Below, in pieces: positions 61,484-64,000 of a DNA stretch of 64,000 nucleotides. Below the pieces are notes generated by a model. That model had not been told where the DNA came from and did not search any database. It saw nothing but the letters and a program-made list of their open reading frames with translations. How positions within the stretch are numbered: position 1 is the first letter of the stretch; every line of letters begins with the position of its first letter. The stretch comes from Deinococcus aetherius (GTDB lineage Bacteria; Deinococcota; Deinococci; Deinococcales; Deinococcaceae): NCBI RefSeq assembly GCF_025997855.1, contig NZ_AP026561.1, forward strand, positions 620,001 through 684,000, in the 5' to 3' direction. A program made the position numbers and the translations under genes.

Positions 61484-62788
61484 ATGCCGCACCGAATGAC
61501 CCTGACCCTCGCCCTCGCGCTCTTCAGCGGTGCCCTCGCGCAGTACAGCGGCCCCCGAGTGACCCTCACCTACGTCCACGGCTTCACCGGCCCGGACCGC
61601 CCGGTGATGGAAAACCTCGTCAAGCAGTTCAACGACACGCACCCGAACATCGTGGTGCGCTCGCAGGCCACGCCCTGGGCGACGACCTACCAGCAGCTCC
61701 CTTCCCTCACGGCGGCGGGGCGCGCCCCCGACGTGGTGGCCTACACCGAGGAGGTCGTGGGGCGTTACATGGCCTCGAATGCCGTCACCGAACTCACGCC
61801 CGCCACCCTGAGGCAGTACGGCATCGACCAGGCCCGCTTCTACCCGGCGAACTGGAACGCGGGGGTCTACAACGGGAAGACCTACGGCGTGCCCGTCAAC
61901 AACGCCCTGATGGTGATGTTCGTCAACACCGACCTGCTGCAAAAGTCCGGGGTGAGCAAGGTGCCCACCACCCGGGCCGAGTATCTCGCGGCGGCGCGGG
62001 CCTGCACCACCGACCGGGCGGGCAGGAAGCCGGGTCAGGCGGGCTTCGACCCCAAGGGCCTGCAAACCTGGGGCGCGGGCATCCCGACGCCGTGGATGGG
62101 CGGCACGCTGGCCTACTCGGTGCTGCGCTCCAACGGCGGCGACATCGTGGACAAGAACTACAACGCCGCCTTCAACTCCCCCGAGGCGCTGGAGGCCCTG
62201 ACCTTCCTCACCGACCTGCGGCTGCGGTCAGGCACCGGCCCCGCCGACGCGACCGAGGCGTCCGAGATCACCGCCTTCCGGCAGGGCAAGGCCTGCTTCA
62301 ACTTCAACGGCATCTGGGTGCTGCCGCAGTACCAGGGCCAGCAGGGACTCAAGTTCCAGGCGGCCCCCCTGCCGCAACTCGGCACGAAGCGGCCCGCCAC
62401 CTGGGGCGCGAGCGTGCAGCTCGGCCTCCCCCGGCAGCGCGCGAACTACGATCCCAACAAGACGGCCGCCGCGCTGACCTTCGTCAGTTGGATGACGCAG
62501 CCGAGGCAGAACCTCGCCTGGACCGCCTCGGGCGCCGTGCCCACCCAGCCCGGGGTGGCGCGCGACCCGTCGTACAAGACCAACCCCATCTCGGGCGTCT
62601 TCTCGGGCCTCAAGGACACCTACATCCCCACCGGCTGGCCGTGGGTGTCGCAGGTGCGCGCGTCGTGGGACCGGGCGGTCGAGTCGGCTTTCCTGGGCAA
62701 GAAGAGCCCCCAGCAGGCGCTTCAGGACGAGGCCGCGCAGGCCGCCAAGGACATCGCGCAGGCCAAGCAGTCCCTCAACCTGAAGTGA
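61484..62788 (+). CDS. ABC sugar transporter substrate-binding protein
   Basis: 434 aa with a signal peptide (MTLTLALALFSGALAQYSG, cleavage near LAQ) and the extracellular solute-binding family 1 pattern: VTLTYVHGFTGPDRPVMENLVKQFNDTHPNIVV, APDVVAYTEE, GKTYGVPVNNALMVMFVNTDLLQKSG and a C-terminal KKSPQQALQDEAAQAAKDIAQ. AGGAGG lies before ATG 61484. It follows GH2 by 46 bp and precedes the permease by 46 bp, in one operon. Confidence 0.92.
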   Translation: MPHRMTLTLALALFSGALAQYSGPRVTLTYVHGFTGPDRPVMENLVKQFNDTHPNIVVRSQATPWATTYQQLPSLTAAGRAPDVVAYTEEVVGRYMASNAVTELTPATLRQYGIDQARFYPANWNAGVYNGKTYGVPVNNALMVMFVNTDLLQKSGVSKVPTTRAEYLAAARACTTDRAGRKPGQAGFDPKGLQTWGAGIPTPWMGGTLAYSVLRSNGGDIVDKNYNAAFNSPEALEALTFLTDLRLRSGTGPADATEASEITAFRQGKACFNFNGIWVLPQYQGQQGLKFQAAPLPQLGTKRPATWGASVQLGLPRQRANYDPNKTAAALTFVSWMTQPRQNLAWTASGAVPTQPGVARDPSYKTNPISGVFSGLKDTYIPTGWPWVSQVRASWDRAVESAFLGKKSPQQALQDEAAQAAKDIAQAKQSLNLK

Positions 62789-62834
62789 GCGCGGGCGGGG
62801 TGGCCTGCCGCCCCGCTCACGCGGGAGGTCTCCT

Positions 62835-64000
62835 GTGAGCATCGCCACGTCCCGCCCCCGGACTCGGCCCGCGCGCCGAAGCCCCCTGGCCCTGGGCGAC
62901 GCCAACCCGCTCGTGCCGTACCTGTACCTGCTGCCGTTCACGCTGTTTTTCCTTGCGTTCGTGGTGTACCCGATTCTCTCGGGCGTGTGGATCAGCCTGC
63001 ACCGCTTCGATCCGCTGCAAGACGCGCAGCCGTACGTGGGGTTGCAGTACTACCGCGACCTGTTCGATCCCGCCTCGGCGGCCGGGCCGATCTTCTGGCA
63101 GACGATGCGCAACACGCTGTTCTTCGTGGCCGTGAGCGTGCCGCTTCTGGTGGGTCTCGCGCTGCTGCTGGCCGTGCAACTGCACCGCCCGGTGCCGCTG
63201 CGGGCGCTGTGGCGCTCGGTGTTCTTCATGCCGGGCATTCTCAGCGTGTCGGTGATGGGCATCCTGTGGCGCTGGATGTTCGAGAACGGGGTGGGCCTGA
63301 TCAACGTCATCCGCGATCAGGTCTTTCACCTGCCGTCGGTCGCGTTCATCACCACCGAGGGGCTCGCCTGGGTGCCCATCGTGGTCGGCACGGTGTGGTG
63401 GACCGTGGGCTTCAACATGACGCTGTACCTCGCGGCGCTCGGCAACATCTCCCAGAGCCTCTACGAGGCCGCCGACCTCGACGGGGCGACGGGCTGGGAG
63501 AAATTCAGGAACATCACCTGGCCGCTGCTCGCGCCCACCACCCTGCTCGTGACGGTCACGACGGTGCTGGGGTCGTTTCAACTGTTCGGGCAGTCGCAAC
63601 TGATCACCGGGGGCGGCCCGTCGCGCAGCACCGAGAGCGTGATCGGGTTCATCACCGAGCAGGCCTTTACCAACAACCAGTTCTCCAGCGCGGTGGCGAT
63701 GGCCTTCGTGCTCGGCCTGGTGATGCTGCTCTTCACCGCCGCGCAGTTCCGCATCATGACGGCGGGGGAGCGGTCCGCGCCCGAGCGGGCGAGGCGCCCT
63801 GCGCGCCTGGCCGCGCCCGGCTGGCTGGGGTCGTGGTCCGCCCGGCGCGAGCAGCGGCGGTACGCCCGGGCACTCGCGGGCGCGGCGCGGCGCCATGCGC
63901 GGCCCCCGCGCCCGCAGGGCCGCGCCTGGGCCACCCTGGGCCGCACCGCCCTGCTCCTCGCGCAGGCCCTGCTGTTCCTCGCCCCGCTGTACTGGATGCT
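62835..64000 (+). CDS. ABC sugar permease, apparently a MalF-MalG fusion (partial)
   Basis: Starts at GTG 62835 (GGGAGG upstream) and is open to the window end (388 codons so far). Residues 1-310 are a MalF/UgpA-type permease: PYLYLLPFTLFFLAFVVYPI, SVFFMPGILSVSVMGILWRWM, and the EAA loop EAADLDGATGWEKFRNITWPLL. Instead of stopping after FRIMTAGE it continues without a stop through a 60-residue Arg/Ala-rich linker into LGRTALLLAQALLFLAPLYWM, the usual start of a MalG/UgpE-type partner. It imports the sugar bound by the preceding protein. Confidence 0.82.
   Translation, partial: MSIATSRPRTRPARRSPLALGDANPLVPYLYLLPFTLFFLAFVVYPILSGVWISLHRFDPLQDAQPYVGLQYYRDLFDPASAAGPIFWQTMRNTLFFVAVSVPLLVGLALLLAVQLHRPVPLRALWRSVFFMPGILSVSVMGILWRWMFENGVGLINVIRDQVFHLPSVAFITTEGLAWVPIVVGTVWWTVGFNMTLYLAALGNISQSLYEAADLDGATGWEKFRNITWPLLAPTTLLVTVTTVLGSFQLFGQSQLITGGGPSRSTESVIGFITEQAFTNNQFSSAVAMAFVLGLVMLLFTAAQFRIMTAGERSAPERARRPARLAAPGWLGSWSARREQRRYARALAGAARRHARPPRPQGRAWATLGRTALLLAQALLFLAPLYWM

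Overview
The window is a GC-rich bacterial segment that reads as Deinococcus, probably an accessory replicon or a variable part of a chromosome. The clearest marker is a histone-like HU protein (39155-39595) with the lysine/alanine-rich N-terminal extension typical of Deinococcus HU. Supporting signs are very high G+C, many genes whose only promoter-like signal is a TANNNT box 5-6 bases before the start codon (the leaderless pattern described for Deinococcus), and numerous small regulator-plus-enzyme modules. No rRNA, tRNA, CRISPR array or replication origin was seen.

Layout. 0.06-5.7 kb: redox enzymes and regulators (HIBADH-like, SDR, LysR, TetR with an SMP-30-type beta-propeller, ArsR-like). 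5.8-10.5 kb: a catabolic operon of a GPH-type sugar/cation symporter, a haloalkane dehalogenase matching the DhlA type, a Baeyer-Villiger monooxygenase and an SDR. 10.6-15 kb: small stress and detoxification modules (FMN reductase, DUF1772 plus SnoaL under LysR, glyoxalase under AraC). 15.1-18.6 kb: a leftward operon for exported proteins (DM13, GH1-like hydrolase, DM13, lactonase-type propeller lipoprotein). 18.9-23 kb: a LysE exporter, a medium-chain oxidoreductase with a catalytically dead alpha/beta hydrolase, and a divergent TetR. 23-27.7 kb: a second leftward operon (unknown secreted protein, SBBP-like protein, DUF3455 lipoprotein, flavin disulfide reductase, orphan OpuAC-like binding protein). 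The two exported-protein operons carry the same 54-bp upstream element, which suggests one regulon.

27.9-41.3 kb is a mobile and decayed zone: an intact IS1182-family element with target-site duplication, an integrase tail, an ALDH/PLP-lyase pair under GntR, a 1001-aa ATPase-TPR-BTAD regulator, an AbiE-type pair whose toxin gene is frameshifted, HU, and a CHAT protease-like gene broken by one stop and at least two frameshifts. 41.3-52.4 kb holds a run of dihydrofolate-reductase-like, alpha/beta-hydrolase and lactonase genes, TetR modules with clear palindromic operators, a NarL-type two-component system and membrane proteins. 52.9-55.4 kb contains a LinA/ANT-like nucleotidyltransferase followed by two transposase remnants abutting a decapitated ADP-ribosylglycohydrolase. 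55.7-64 kb is a carbohydrate locus: AraC, PhyH-type dioxygenase, an ArsR-like regulator, then a rightward operon of GH2 glycosidase, sugar-binding protein and an ABC permease that seems to be a MalF-MalG fusion and runs off the window.

All assignments come from reading motifs by eye. No database search was run, and start codons are inferred from ribosome-binding sites, overlaps and domain boundaries.
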